In this document: piece by piece, positions 25,179 to 34,984 of the stretch | Position numbering within the stretch: the stretch's first letter is position 1 | Layout: each line of letters starts with the position of its first letter | DNA from: Mycolicibacterium aromaticivorans JS19b1 = JCM 16368 | GTDB lineage: Bacteria; Actinomycetota; Actinomycetes; Mycobacteriales; Mycobacteriaceae | Direction of reading: 5' to 3' | Length of the DNA: 64,000 nucleotides | NCBI RefSeq assembly: GCF_000559085.1 | Contig: NZ_JALN02000001.1 | Location: forward strand, 1,364,001-1,428,000 | The notes under the pieces: model-generated | Told to the model about the DNA's origin: nothing | The model's database searches: none | What the model saw: only the letters and a program-made list of their open reading frames with translations | Translations under genes and position numbers: made by a program

Positions 25179-28100
25179 TCGTCCCGCGTCGATCCGCCTT
25201 CCGCCTCCCAGGCGGATTCACCTTCGGTGTCATCGAAATCCTGCACGTCCGTCTCATGATGTTCGAGCACCGCGACCGGGGCGGTCGCCGCCTCACTCGC
25301 GGCGGCCCGCCTGGCGGCTGCGAATTTGATGCGGGGGGGCTTCGCCGGCCACCAGTTGGCGTCACCGACCAATACGGCGGCGGCGGGCACCGTCAGCGTG
25401 CGCACCAGGAAGGTGTCCAGCAGCAGCCCGACGCCGATCACGAAGCCGATCTGCGCGGCGGTGAGCACGCTGCTGACGGTGAGCGCCATCATCGACGCCG
25501 CGAAGATCAGGCCTGCTGAGGTGATGACGCCGCCGGTTGCGCCGACAGTGCGGATGACTGCTGAGCGCACACCGTATTTCGCCTCGTCGCGGATCCGGGA
25601 TATCAAAAGCAGGTTGTAGTCGGCGCCGACCGCGACTAGCACCATGAACGCGATTCCCGGTACGCCCCAAGCCAATTCCTGACCCAGAATGAACTGGAAC
25701 AAGACGACCCCGATGCCCAGCGCCGCGCCGTAGGACAGCACCACCGAGAGCACCAGATACAGGGGCGCGACGATCGCGCGCAGCAACACCACGAGGATGA
25801 GGAAGACCACGATCAGGGTCATGCACAGGATGTAGACGAAGTCGGAGTCGTAGAAGTCCCGGACGTTGGCGTTGATCGACGAGAAGCCGACCATCGAAAT
25901 CTGGGAACCGGCGAGCTGCGTATTGGGTGTGGCCGCGTTCGCGGTGTTGACGATCTGCTTGGTCTGGTCCATCGCCTCGGTGCTGAACGGGTTGAGTGCC
26001 GTCTGGACCAGATAGCGCGCCGAGTGACCGTCCTCGGAGACGAACAGTTTGGCGGCCTTCTTGAACTCGTCCATCGTCAACACCTGCGGCGGGATGTAGA
26101 ACCCCGACATCGGCGGATCGGCCGCCTCCCGCTTCATCGCCAACAGGAACGACGACGCCTGGTCCAGCCCCTGCCCCAGGTTGCGGGTCTGGTCTACCAG
26201 GGTCTGAACACCCACTGCGAGTTGACGACTCGAGTCGGCCAGCGTGTTGACGCCGGTGACCGCGTCGTTGAGTTTCTTCTCGACTCCGCCGGGCTGGCCC
26301 ACGCCGAGTGAGCGCGCGGCGGAGGTCACCTTCAGGACGTTCTGGCTGAGATCGTGGACGGCCTGGTCGAGCTGTTGCGATCCGTCGGTCTTGGAGAGTT
26401 CCCGTGCGAATTCCTCGATGGACTTGACGGCCGGGGTGTTGGCAACGTCGACGATCTTCTGCAGATCCGACCGGGAGTTGACGCAGGCGGGATCCGCGTC
26501 GCACACCGGAGAAACGTTGAGCGCGTTGAGCATCGGTGCCGCCCAATCGCCGATGCCCGTGACTCGCAGAATGGTCAGCCCCAACGAGTCGCCCAGCGAG
26601 CGCATGCTGGTCACCAACGACGCGGTCTTGTCGATCTGGTCGAGTGTCTTGGCCCCGCCGTACTTCTGCGACATGGCGTCCAGAGCGCTGGTCAACCCGC
26701 GCACGCTGGCGATGGATCCCACCACCTGGGTACGGATCTGACCGAGGACGTCGGCCATCTTGCCTGCACCGCCGGAGAGCAGATTGAGGTTGTCGTCGTT
26801 GGTGTGGATCAGGTTGGACGCGTCACCGAGCTTGGTGCCGACCTCACCGGCCTGATAGGTGGTCTTGGCCTGCTCGAGCACCTCCCCGGTGGGCCGGGTG
26901 ATCCCGCGCACCAGATCGATGTCGGGTAGCTGCGCGATCCGCGCGGCCATCTGCTCCATGTCGGCCAGCGCCTTGGGCGTGCGCAGGTCGTTCGGGGACT
27001 GGATGAACAGGAACTGCTGCAGCGTGCTGCTGATCGGGAAGTGTTTGTCCATCACCTCGTAGGCATGGTTGCTCGCGGAGTCCTGCGGCAAGTTCTTACG
27101 GTCGTCGTAGTTGAACTTCATCAGCGATGTCGTGGCTGCCAGCGCGCCCAGGATCACCACGCTGGTCCCCAGCAACAGCACTGGACGCCGGACGATCATC
27201 ACACCGGATCGACGCCACAGCCGGCCGGTGATGTCGCGCCGCTGCTTGATCCATCCCCGCCGGCCGGCCAGCACGATGAACGCCGGCAACAGGGTGATCG
27301 AGGCCAGGAAGCCCACCAGAATCGTCACGGTCAGGGCAGGCCCGACGGTGGAGAAGATGGCCAGTTTGGTGAACGACATCCCGAGGAACGTCAGCGCGAC
27401 GGTGCCCGCCGAGCCGGCGATCACCTCACCGATGGATGCCAGAGCTTCTACCAAGGCGTTGTCGGAGGCCATCCCGGTCTTGGTGAGCTCTTGATACCGG
27501 CTGTAGAGGAAGACGCCGTAGTCGATGCCGGCACCCATGATCATGCCGGTCATCAACATCATCGTCTGCGGACCGAGCCCGAGCCCGAGTTCGCCGAGGC
27601 CGGCAACGGCCTGTTGCGCGACAACGAGTGATATGCCGATGGTGATCAACGGCATCAGCATCGCGATCAGGCTTCGATACACCAGCAGCAGGATCGTGAA
27701 CACCAGCCCGACCGTGGCGATCTCGATCATGTGCTGATCGCGGGCGCCGATCGCGTTCATGTCCTCGATCGTCGAGGCACCACCGACCACGTTGACCTGC
27801 AGCGAGGAACCTTTGGCCTGCTGGTTCGCGGTATCGATGACGTGGCGGTAGGCCTCCTGCCCCTCGGGGGTGCCCATGGTTCCCGTCATGCTGACCGGCA
27901 GGTTCCAGGCCTTGCCGTCCTTGCTGGTCATCACCTCTTTCAACTCCGGGGTGCGCACGAAATCCTGAAGCGACGAGACGTTCTTGGTGTCGTCCTTGAG
28001 CTTGTCGACGATCCGCCGGTAGGCGTCCTCGTCGGCCGGGGTCAGCCCGTTGTCGTTGCTGAGGATGATCGCGGCGAAATTGCCCGCGTCCGCTTCGTGG

Positions 28101-28330
28101 AAGGCTTCCTGCATCTTCTTGACCGAGACGAGCACCGGCGCGTCTTTGGGCAGGAAATCCGGCGGGTTGCGGGCCGCTACAACAGCCAGCGGGGTGATGA
28201 GGGCCAGCAGAGCGCCGGCCAGAACGAGCCAAGCAGCGATCACGAGCAGAGGGTGGCGAACGATCACCCGACCCAAGCCCGTGAGGAGCTTATGTGGTGA
28301 CACGCCCCTCAAAACGGCGCGCTTGGACAT
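25175..28330 (-). CDS. MmpL-family RND transporter
   Basis: A 1051-residue inner-membrane exporter. It has twelve predicted helices in two halves with two large periplasmic porter loops; the second is long and helical (about residues 400-760). Each half has the MmpL proton-relay Asp-Tyr pair: GAGIDYGVFLYSRYQE and GADYNLLLISRIRDE. MmpL proteins export lipids or siderophores using the proton gradient. No MmpS partner is adjacent. ATG 28330 is preceded by TAACTT (28337-28342, minus strand) with a 6-nt gap, so the mRNA may be leaderless. It converges on the methyltransferase/PhyH/Gfo cassette, and a link to its product is speculative. Confidence 0.92.
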   Translation of the reverse strand: MSKRAVLRGVSPHKLLTGLGRVIVRHPLLVIAAWLVLAGALLALITPLAVVAARNPPDFLPKDAPVLVSVKKMQEAFHEADAGNFAAIILSNDNGLTPADEDAYRRIVDKLKDDTKNVSSLQDFVRTPELKEVMTSKDGKAWNLPVSMTGTMGTPEGQEAYRHVIDTANQQAKGSSLQVNVVGGASTIEDMNAIGARDQHMIEIATVGLVFTILLLVYRSLIAMLMPLITIGISLVVAQQAVAGLGELGLGLGPQTMMLMTGMIMGAGIDYGVFLYSRYQELTKTGMASDNALVEALASIGEVIAGSAGTVALTFLGMSFTKLAIFSTVGPALTVTILVGFLASITLLPAFIVLAGRRGWIKQRRDITGRLWRRSGVMIVRRPVLLLGTSVVILGALAATTSLMKFNYDDRKNLPQDSASNHAYEVMDKHFPISSTLQQFLFIQSPNDLRTPKALADMEQMAARIAQLPDIDLVRGITRPTGEVLEQAKTTYQAGEVGTKLGDASNLIHTNDDNLNLLSGGAGKMADVLGQIRTQVVGSIASVRGLTSALDAMSQKYGGAKTLDQIDKTASLVTSMRSLGDSLGLTILRVTGIGDWAAPMLNALNVSPVCDADPACVNSRSDLQKIVDVANTPAVKSIEEFARELSKTDGSQQLDQAVHDLSQNVLKVTSAARSLGVGQPGGVEKKLNDAVTGVNTLADSSRQLAVGVQTLVDQTRNLGQGLDQASSFLLAMKREAADPPMSGFYIPPQVLTMDEFKKAAKLFVSEDGHSARYLVQTALNPFSTEAMDQTKQIVNTANAATPNTQLAGSQISMVGFSSINANVRDFYDSDFVYILCMTLIVVFLILVVLLRAIVAPLYLVLSVVLSYGAALGIGVVLFQFILGQELAWGVPGIAFMVLVAVGADYNLLLISRIRDEAKYGVRSAVIRTVGATGGVITSAGLIFAASMMALTVSSVLTAAQIGFVIGVGLLLDTFLVRTLTVPAAAVLVGDANWWPAKPPRIKFAAARRAAASEAATAPVAVLEHHETDVQDFDDTEGESAWEAEGGSTRDD

Positions 28331-28495
28331 CACACCAAGTTACATCGCACTGGTAGGCGCAGACGTATCACGAGGTGGCAGCGCAATTCGTGGCGGCCGT
28401 CGATCCGCAAATCGGATGGTACGCCCGCGTGGCCCACTGCGCCCGGCAAGTGACGCTGCGGGCGACGGCGGAGCAAACAAAGAGCAGGCTGCGCC

Positions 28496-29584
28496 TCAGC
28501 CGATCAGGACCGCGTAGCGCGGTTTGATCACCTCGTCGATGATGGCCAGCCGCTCGTCGAAGTGGATGAACGCCGATTTCATCGCATTGATGGTGAACCG
28601 CTCCAGATCGCTCCACCCGTAGCCGAACGCATCGACGAGGCGGGCCATCTCCTGGCTCATCGTGGTATCGCTCATCAGACGGTTGTCGGTGTTGACGGTG
28701 ACCCGGAACCGCAGGCGCGCGAGCAGGTCGAAGGGATGGCTGCCAATGCTCGTCACCGCGCCGGTCTGGACGTTGGAACTCGGGCACAGCTCGAGCGGTA
28801 TTCGCTTGTCGCGCAGGATCGCGGCCAGCGGGCCCAGCCGCGCCGTGCCGTCCGGCGCCACCTCGATGTCGTCGACGATGCGCACACCGTGGCCCAGCCG
28901 GTCGGCCCCACAGTAGGCCAGCGCCTCGTGGATGGACGGCAGGCCGAATGCCTCGCCGGCGTGAATCGTGAAGCGCGCGTTGTTACTTCGCATGTACTCG
29001 AATGCGTCGAGGTGGCGGGTGGGTGGATAGCCGGCCTCCGCGCCGGCGATGTCGAACCCGACCACCCCCTTGTCGCGGAACCGGATCGCCAGTGCGGCGA
29101 TCTCCCGCGATCGCGCGGCATGGCGCATTGCGGTCACGAGGCAGCGCACCACGATCGGCCGGCCGTCGGCTGCGGCGGCCTTCTCCCCGTCGGCGAAGCC
29201 GGCCAGCACCGCGTCGACCACCGCGTCCAGGGACAACCCGCCGTCGATGTGCAGCTCCGGGGCGAACCGCACCTCGGCGTAGACCACGTTGTCGGCTGCC
29301 AGGTCCTCCACGCATTCGAACGCCACCCGATGCAGGGACTCGGGGGTCTGCATGACGGCGACGGTGTGGGCGAAGGGTTCGAGGTAGCGCACCAGCGACC
29401 CGCTGTGCGCGGCGGTGCGGAAGAACTCGGCCAGCCCGGCCTCGTCGGTGGAGGGCAGCCCGTCGTACCCGATCTGCCCGGCGATGTCGAGGACGGTGGC
29501 TGGGCGCAGACCACCGTCGAGGTGGTCGTGCAGCAACGCCTTGGGTGCTCGGCCGATCATCTCCGGCGTCAGCGGTGTGGTCAT
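28496..29584 (-). CDS. add: adenosine deaminase
   Basis: A 362-residue enzyme converting adenosine to inosine. Zinc and catalytic motifs are [10 protein letters not shown] near the N-terminus (the His pair), HAGEAFG with the catalytic Glu region, and [11 protein letters not shown] with the Asp ligands. Length is normal. ATG 29584 overlaps the deoA stop at 29581 (ATGA), so it is the last gene of the cdd-deoA-add operon, as in M. tuberculosis Rv3315c-Rv3313c. Its product inosine is the substrate of DeoD encoded in the same window. The 165-nt gap downstream to mmpL shows no gene. Confidence 0.96.
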   Translation of the reverse strand: MTTPLTPEMIGRAPKALLHDHLDGGLRPATVLDIAGQIGYDGLPSTDEAGLAEFFRTAAHSGSLVRYLEPFAHTVAVMQTPESLHRVAFECVEDLAADNVVYAEVRFAPELHIDGGLSLDAVVDAVLAGFADGEKAAAADGRPIVVRCLVTAMRHAARSREIAALAIRFRDKGVVGFDIAGAEAGYPPTRHLDAFEYMRSNNARFTIHAGEAFGLPSIHEALAYCGADRLGHGVRIVDDIEVAPDGTARLGPLAAILRDKRIPLELCPSSNVQTGAVTSIGSHPFDLLARLRFRVTVNTDNRLMSDTTMSQEMARLVDAFGYGWSDLERFTINAMKSAFIHFDERLAIIDEVIKPRYAVLIG

Positions 29585-30867
29585 CGGGCGATCCGATCGA
29601 TGATGAGCGGGCGTGGGTTCGGCGGCTCGTCGACCACCGAGAAGGCACCGTCCAGTTCGCCCATCGCGGCAGGGATCCGCTCCGGGGTGTCGGTATAGAG
29701 GGTGAACAGCGGCTCGCCTGCGCTCACCGGCTCACCGGGTCTGCGGTGGATGCGCACGCCGGCGCCGAATTGCACAGGCTGACCCGGGGCGGCCCGGCCC
29801 GCGCCGAGTCGCCAGACGGCAAGCCCCATCGCCAAAGCGTCGATGTCACCCATTGTGCCGCCTCGCGGCGCCGGCACGGTCTCGGAATGGGCACCGATCG
29901 GAAGCTGTGCGTGAACGTCGCCGCCCTGTGCGGTGACCAGCGCGCGGAAATGATCCATCGCGGTGCCGTCGCGCAGGGTCTCGGCCGGATCGCGACCGTC
30001 GATACCGGCCAGAGCCAGCATCTCCCCCGCCAGTCGGACCGTCAGCTCCACGACGTCATCGGGGCCGCCGCCGGCCAGCACCTCGAGTGATTCGGCGACC
30101 TCCAGGGCGTTGCCGACCGTACGGCCGAGGGGGACGTCCATATCGGTCAGGACGGCAACGGTCGGCACTCCGTGAGCCAGACCCAGCTCGACCATGGTGG
30201 CGGCCAGTTCCCTCGACTCGTCTTCCGTTTTCAGGAACGCTCCGCGGCCGACCTTCACGTCGAGCACCAGCGCGTCGGCGCCCTCGGCCAGCTTCTTGCT
30301 CATCACCGAACTGGCGATCAACGGCAGCGACTCCACCGTGCCGGTGACATCCCGCAGTGCGTAGATCTTTCGGTCTGCGGGCGCCAGCTCCCCGGCAGCG
30401 AAGATCGCCGCACCGATCTCGGACAACTGCTGGCGCACTTGGGCTTTGGAGATCTCCGCGGTGAACCCCGGAATCGACTCCAGCTTGTCCAGGGTGCCAC
30501 CGGTGTGCCCGAGGCCTCGGCCTGCGGCCTGCGGAACCGCCGCACCGCACGCGGCGACGACGGGCACCAGCGGAATGGTGATCTTGTCGCCAACGCCGCC
30601 GGTGGAATGTTTGTCCACCGTCGGCCGGCCGAGATCGCTGAACTCCAAACGCTCACCCGAGGCGATCATCGCGAAAGTCCACCGGGAGATCTCGCCGCGG
30701 TCCATCCCCCGCAGGAAGATCGCCATCAGCAGCGCCGACATCTGTTCATCGGCGACCCTGCCATGGGTGTAGGCGTCGATAACCCAATCGATGGCCTCGT
30801 CGCTCAACCGGCCACCGTCACGCTTGACCCGGATGACCGTCGGCGCATCGAATGTGAACTGCGTCAC
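29581..30867 (-). CDS. deoA: thymidine phosphorylase
   Basis: A 428-residue pyrimidine nucleoside phosphorylase. The phosphate-binding signature is present: [24 protein letters not shown], split here as [11 protein letters not shown] and [13 protein letters not shown], followed by [20 protein letters not shown]. It cleaves thymidine and deoxyuridine to base and deoxyribose 1-phosphate. The overlaps with cdd (30864) and add (29584) are both 4 nt, a tightly coupled salvage operon. The protein is slightly shorter than E. coli DeoA (440) and complete. Confidence 0.96.
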   Translation of the reverse strand: MTQFTFDAPTVIRVKRDGGRLSDEAIDWVIDAYTHGRVADEQMSALLMAIFLRGMDRGEISRWTFAMIASGERLEFSDLGRPTVDKHSTGGVGDKITIPLVPVVAACGAAVPQAAGRGLGHTGGTLDKLESIPGFTAEISKAQVRQQLSEIGAAIFAAGELAPADRKIYALRDVTGTVESLPLIASSVMSKKLAEGADALVLDVKVGRGAFLKTEDESRELAATMVELGLAHGVPTVAVLTDMDVPLGRTVGNALEVAESLEVLAGGGPDDVVELTVRLAGEMLALAGIDGRDPAETLRDGTAMDHFRALVTAQGGDVHAQLPIGAHSETVPAPRGGTMGDIDALAMGLAVWRLGAGRAAPGQPVQFGAGVRIHRRPGEPVSAGEPLFTLYTDTPERIPAAMGELDGAFSVVDEPPNPRPLIIDRIAR

Positions 30868-31277
30868 GGCTTTTCCCGTTCCACTCGGGCCAGGTCATCG
30901 GGGCCGAACGCGTCGGGTAGCAGGTCGGCCAGCAGGCGCGGGCCGTCGGCGTGATCGACGAGCAGCTGCGGGCCGCCGTGCTCGAGCAGAAGTTGACGAC
31001 ATCGTCCGCAGGGCATCAGGGCGGCCCCGGTGGCGTCGACAACCGCAACGGCCCGCAGTCGTCCGCCGCCGCCGGAAACCAGTGCACAGACCACCGCACA
31101 CTCGGCGCAGAGACCCAGGCCATATGAGACATTCTCCACATTGCAGCCGGTGACCACGCGACCGTCATCGACCAGCGCCGCAGCCCCGACCGGGAACCCC
31201 GAATACGGTGCATAGGCGCGAGCGGCGACATCAATTGCTTTGTCGCGCAGCGATTTCCATTCGATTTCAGTGACCAT
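30864..31277 (-). CDS. cdd: cytidine deaminase
   Basis: A 137-residue small tetrameric-type cytidine deaminase. Zinc is bound by three cysteines: CAECAVV (replacing the HAE of dimeric enzymes, with the catalytic Glu) and PCGRCRQLL. Substrate-binding NVENVSYG is present. It is the first gene of the cdd-deoA-add operon, divergent from sdhC across a 172-nt gap. A GTGAGC ribosome-like stretch precedes the ATG. Identity is secure. Confidence 0.96.
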   Translation of the reverse strand: MVTEIEWKSLRDKAIDVAARAYAPYSGFPVGAAALVDDGRVVTGCNVENVSYGLGLCAECAVVCALVSGGGGRLRAVAVVDATGAALMPCGRCRQLLLEHGGPQLLVDHADGPRLLADLLPDAFGPDDLARVEREKP

Positions 31278-31449
31278 GCGTCGCTCACCTCACCCGTACT
31301 GAATGCATTCACCAACCGCCTCGCCGCATTTGTCACCCCCGACCGAACAGGCCGGGAGCCGCAACTTGTCCCTGCACCGTAATTCTTTCGACCGTACAAA
31401 CGGAGTTAGAGTCCAATCCATAACGCAACGATGGTGTTGGAGGCGCTGA
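31278..31449. promoter_or_regulatory. divergent cdd/sdhC promoter region
   Basis: A 172-nt gap between the outward-reading salvage and succinate dehydrogenase operons. TAGAGT at about 31406-31411 is a possible -10 for sdhC, and GGAGG just before ATG 31450 is a strong ribosome site, so sdhC is leadered unlike many neighbours. I found no clear operator. Confidence 0.35.
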
Positions 31450-31872
31450 ATGAGTACAGCGGCACCGGTCGTGCCGGCCCCGCGCGACAAGTCGACGAGG
31501 CGACGGCGCACCCTTTACCGCGGTGACCCCGGAATGTGGTCGTGGGTGCTGCATCGCATCACCGGCACCACGATCTTCTTCTTCCTCTTCGTCCACGTCC
31601 TGGACACCGCGCTGGTACGGGTCAGCCCGCAGGCCTATAACGAGGTCGTCGAGACCTACAAGACGCCGATCATCGGCCTGATGGAGATCGGCCTGGTGGC
31701 CGCATTGCTGTATCACGCACTCAACGGCGTGCGGATCATCCTGATCGACTTCTGGTGGAAGGGCCCCCGCTATCAACGGCAGATGCTGTGGGGTGTGGCC
31801 GCGGTCTGGCTGCTGGTCATGGTGCCTTCCCTGGTGATCATCGGCATGCACATGGCGGAGCGGTTCCTGTGA
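31450..31872 (+). CDS. sdhC: succinate dehydrogenase cytochrome b556 subunit
   Basis: A 140-residue membrane anchor with three hydrophobic helices. Family landmarks are YRGDPGMWSWVLHRITGTTIFF (start of helix I, about residues 23-44) and the heme-ligand-like His in ALLYHALNGVRIILIDF (helix II). With SdhD it holds heme and quinone for the enzyme encoded downstream. The ribosome site TTGGAGG is 6-7 nt before ATG. The stop overlaps the sdhD GTG (GTGA). Syntenic with Rv3316. Confidence 0.94.
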   Translation: MSTAAPVVPAPRDKSTRRRRTLYRGDPGMWSWVLHRITGTTIFFFLFVHVLDTALVRVSPQAYNEVVETYKTPIIGLMEIGLVAALLYHALNGVRIILIDFWWKGPRYQRQMLWGVAAVWLLVMVPSLVIIGMHMAERFL

Positions 31873-32330
31873 GCGCGCCCGAGAGCCGGCTGGGACCGCC
31901 CGCTCCGATTCTGGAACGCAATCACGACCGCCCGGCCGGGCTGGACAACCCGCGCACCCCGCGCCGGCGGTCCGGCATGCCGAACTTCGAGAAGTACGCC
32001 TGGCTGTTCATGCGGTTCTCCGGCGTCGTCCTGATCTTCCTGGCGCTGGGTCACCTGTTCATCGGGCTGATGTGGGACGGCGGCGTCTACCGGATCGACT
32101 TCAACTACGTCGCCCAGCGCTGGGCCTCGCCGTTCTGGCAGACCTGGGACCTGCTGCTGCTGTGGCTGGCTCAGCTGCACGGCGGCAACGGGATCCGCAC
32201 GATCATCGGCGACTACGCCCGCAAGGACTCCACCAAGTTCTGGCTGAACTCCCTGCTGGTGATCTCGATGCTCATCACGTTGGTGGTGGGCACCTACGTC
32301 CTTCTCACCTTCAATCCCAACATCTCCTAG
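31869..32330 (+). CDS. sdhD: succinate dehydrogenase membrane anchor subunit
   Basis: A 153-residue protein. A Pro-rich soluble N-terminus (about 50 residues) is followed by three helices: YAWLFMRFSGVVLIFLALGH, a middle helix LLLLWLAQLHGGNGIRTIIGDY with a possible heme His, and a final VISMLITLVVGTYVLLTF. GTG 31869 gives the 4-nt overlap with sdhC expected for a coupled operon. It completes the two-subunit anchor typical of the mycobacterial Sdh2-type enzyme. Confidence 0.92.
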   Translation: MSAPESRLGPPAPILERNHDRPAGLDNPRTPRRRSGMPNFEKYAWLFMRFSGVVLIFLALGHLFIGLMWDGGVYRIDFNYVAQRWASPFWQTWDLLLLWLAQLHGGNGIRTIIGDYARKDSTKFWLNSLLVISMLITLVVGTYVLLTFNPNIS

Positions 32331-32348
32331 AAGCACTTCGAGGCGAAA

Positions 32349-34103
32349 ATGATTACCGAACACCGCTACGACGTGGTCATCGTCGGGGCAGGCGGGGCAG
32401 GCATGCGCGCCGCCGTCGAGGCCGGCCCCCGGGCGCGGACCGCGGTGCTGACCAAGCTGTATCCCACCCGATCGCACACCGGCGCCGCCCAGGGCGGCAT
32501 GTGCGCGGCGCTGGCCAATGTCGAAGAGGACAACTGGGAGTGGCACACCTTCGACACGGTCAAGGGCGGCGACTACCTCGCCGACCAGGACGCCGTCGAG
32601 ATCATGTGCAAGGAAGCCATCGACGCGGTGCTCGATCTCGAGAAGATGGGCATGCCGTTCAACCGCACCCCGGAAGGCCGCATCGACCAGCGCCGGTTCG
32701 GCGGGCACACCCGCGATCACGGCAAGGCTCCGGTTCGCCGGGCGTGCTACGCCGCCGACCGCACCGGCCACATGATCCTGCAGACGCTGTACCAGAACTG
32801 CGTCAAGCATGACGTCGAGTTCTTCAACGAGTTCTATGCCCTCGACCTGGTGTTGACCGAGACCCCCAGCGGCCCGGTGGCCAGCGGTGTGGTGGCGTAC
32901 GAATTGGCGACAGGCGATATTCATGTCTTCCACGCCAAGGCCATCGTGTTCGCCACCGGCGGCTCCGGCCGGATGTACAAGACCACCTCCAACGCCCACA
33001 CGCTGACCGGCGACGGCCTGGGCATCGTCTTCCGCAAGGGACTTCCCTTGGAGGACATGGAGTTTCACCAGTTCCATCCGACGGGCCTGGCCGGCCTGGG
33101 GATCCTCATCTCCGAAGCCGTCCGCGGCGAGGGCGGCCGGTTGCTCAATGGCGAAGGCGAGCGCTTCATGGAGCGCTATGCCCCCACCATCGTCGACCTG
33201 GCGCCCCGCGACATCGTCGCCCGCTCCATGGTCCTCGAGGTCCTGGAGGGTCGCGGCGCCGGACCGCACAAGGACTACGTCTACATCGACGTCCGCCACC
33301 TCGGCGCCGATGTGCTGGAAGCCAAGCTGCCGGACATCACCGAGTTCGCCCGCACCTATCTCGGCGTGGATCCGGTCAAGGAGCTGGTGCCGGTCTACCC
33401 CACCTGCCACTACGTGATGGGCGGCATCCCGACCACGATCACCGGACAGGTGTTGCGGGACAACAACACCACGGTGCCCGGCCTCTACGCCGCAGGCGAG
33501 TGCGCGTGCGTGTCGGTGCACGGCGCCAACCGCCTTGGCACCAACTCGCTGCTGGACATCAACGTCTTCGGCCGTCGCGCCGGGATCTCGGCTGCGAACT
33601 ACGCCCTCGGCCACGATTTCGTCGACATGCCCGAGCAGCCGGCCGGCATGGTGGTGAACTGGGTCTCCGACATCCTCAGCGAGCACGGCAACGAGCGGGT
33701 GGCCGACATCCGCAGTGCGCTGCAGCAGTCGATGGACAACAACGCCGCGGTGTTCCGCACCGAGGAGACCCTCAAGCAGGCACTCACCGACATCCACGCC
33801 CTCAAGGAGCGCTACGCCCGAATCAGCGTGCACGACAAGGGAAAGCGGTACAACAGCGACCTTCTCGAGGCCATCGAGCTGGGCTTCCTGCTGGAACTGG
33901 CCGAGGTCACCGTCGTGGGTGCGCTGAACCGTAAGGAATCCCGCGGCGGTCACGCCCGGGAGGACTACCCCAACCGCGACGACACCAACTACATGCGGCA
34001 CACGATGGCCTACAAGGAAGGCTCGGATCTGCTCAGCGACATCCGGCTGGACTACAAGCCCGTCGTGCAGACCCGTTACGAGCCGATGGAGCGCAAGTAT
34101 TAA
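32349..34103 (+). CDS. sdhA: succinate dehydrogenase flavoprotein subunit
   Basis: A 584-residue catalytic subunit. FAD site VVIVGAGGAGMRAAVEA is at residues 9-25, the histidyl-FAD attachment region is YPTRSHTGAAQGGM, active-site EFHQFHPTGL carries substrate residues, and the C-terminal R-x-x-x-SRGGHAREDYPNRDD is present as ESRGGHAREDYPNRDD. It oxidises succinate to fumarate in the TCA cycle and respiratory chain. It starts 18 nt after sdhD, and its stop shares a nucleotide with the sdhB ATG (TAATG). Syntenic with Rv3318. Confidence 0.97.
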   Translation: MITEHRYDVVIVGAGGAGMRAAVEAGPRARTAVLTKLYPTRSHTGAAQGGMCAALANVEEDNWEWHTFDTVKGGDYLADQDAVEIMCKEAIDAVLDLEKMGMPFNRTPEGRIDQRRFGGHTRDHGKAPVRRACYAADRTGHMILQTLYQNCVKHDVEFFNEFYALDLVLTETPSGPVASGVVAYELATGDIHVFHAKAIVFATGGSGRMYKTTSNAHTLTGDGLGIVFRKGLPLEDMEFHQFHPTGLAGLGILISEAVRGEGGRLLNGEGERFMERYAPTIVDLAPRDIVARSMVLEVLEGRGAGPHKDYVYIDVRHLGADVLEAKLPDITEFARTYLGVDPVKELVPVYPTCHYVMGGIPTTITGQVLRDNNTTVPGLYAAGECACVSVHGANRLGTNSLLDINVFGRRAGISAANYALGHDFVDMPEQPAGMVVNWVSDILSEHGNERVADIRSALQQSMDNNAAVFRTEETLKQALTDIHALKERYARISVHDKGKRYNSDLLEAIELGFLLELAEVTVVGALNRKESRGGHAREDYPNRDDTNYMRHTMAYKEGSDLLSDIRLDYKPVVQTRYEPMERKY

Positions 34104-34906
34104 TGACGATCGCACCGGACGTTAAAGAGCCTGCCCTGCCGCCGATTCCGGACGGGGCCGTGATGGTGACACTCAAGATCGCACGGTTCAACCCCGACGA
34201 TCCCGACAGCGCCGGCTACCAGAGTTTCCGGGTGCCCTGCCTACCGAGTGACCGCCTGCTGAACCTGCTGATCTATGTGAAGAGCTACTTGGACGGCACG
34301 CTGACCTTCCGCCGCTCCTGCGCCCACGGGGTGTGCGGGTCGGATGCGATGCGGATCAACGGCGTCAACCGCCTCGCGTGCAAGGTCTTGATGCGCGACC
34401 TGCTGCCAGCCCCGCCCCGTGGTCGCTCCGCGGGCTCCGCTCCAAAGGACAAGCCGCTCACCATCACCATCGAGCCCATCCGCGGCCTGGCCGTGGAGAA
34501 GGATCTGGTGGTCAACATGGAGCCGTTCTTCGACGCCTACCGCGCGGTCAAGCCGTACCTGATCACCTCGGGCAATGCGCCCACCCGGGAACGCATTCAG
34601 AGCCCGACCGACCGGGCCCGATACGACGACACCACCAAGTGCATCCTGTGCGCGTGCTGCACCACCAGCTGCCCGGTGTACTGGAGCGAAGGGTCGTACT
34701 TCGGGCCTGCCGCGATCGTGAACGCGCACCGGTTCATCTTCGACAGCCGCGACGAGGGCTCGGCCGAACGTCTGGACATCCTCAACGACGTCGACGGCGT
34801 CTGGCGCTGCCGCACCACGTTCAACTGCACCGATGCCTGCCCCCGCGGCATCGAGGTCACGAAGGCCATCCAAGAGGTCAAGCGGGCGCTGATGTTCGCG
34901 CGCTGA
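34103..34906 (+). CDS. sdhB: succinate dehydrogenase iron-sulfur subunit
   Basis: A 267-residue subunit with three clusters. The [2Fe-2S] site is SCAHGVCGSDAM ... RLACK, where the third ligand is Asp as in E. coli SdhB rather than Cys. The [4Fe-4S] and [3Fe-4S] sites are CILCACCTTSCPVYW and CRTTFNCTDACPRGIE. The short basic/Pro insertion PAPPRGRSAGSAPKDK after the first cluster domain is a mycobacterial-style loop. Last gene of sdhCDAB. Confidence 0.97.
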   Translation: MTIAPDVKEPALPPIPDGAVMVTLKIARFNPDDPDSAGYQSFRVPCLPSDRLLNLLIYVKSYLDGTLTFRRSCAHGVCGSDAMRINGVNRLACKVLMRDLLPAPPRGRSAGSAPKDKPLTITIEPIRGLAVEKDLVVNMEPFFDAYRAVKPYLITSGNAPTRERIQSPTDRARYDDTTKCILCACCTTSCPVYWSEGSYFGPAAIVNAHRFIFDSRDEGSAERLDILNDVDGVWRCRTTFNCTDACPRGIEVTKAIQEVKRALMFAR

Positions 34907-34984
34907 CCCGGAGTCGGGCCAAAGCCTTGCCTGTAGCCCCGATTCGCGCGCAGAATGGCAGTCTGCTCCGAGTCGGGGGGACTC

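Noticed and set aside
31773..34115. 780-codon minus-strand frame across sdhD and sdhA
   Set aside because: Antisense to SdhA with its FAD and active-site motifs; the composition is shadow-like.
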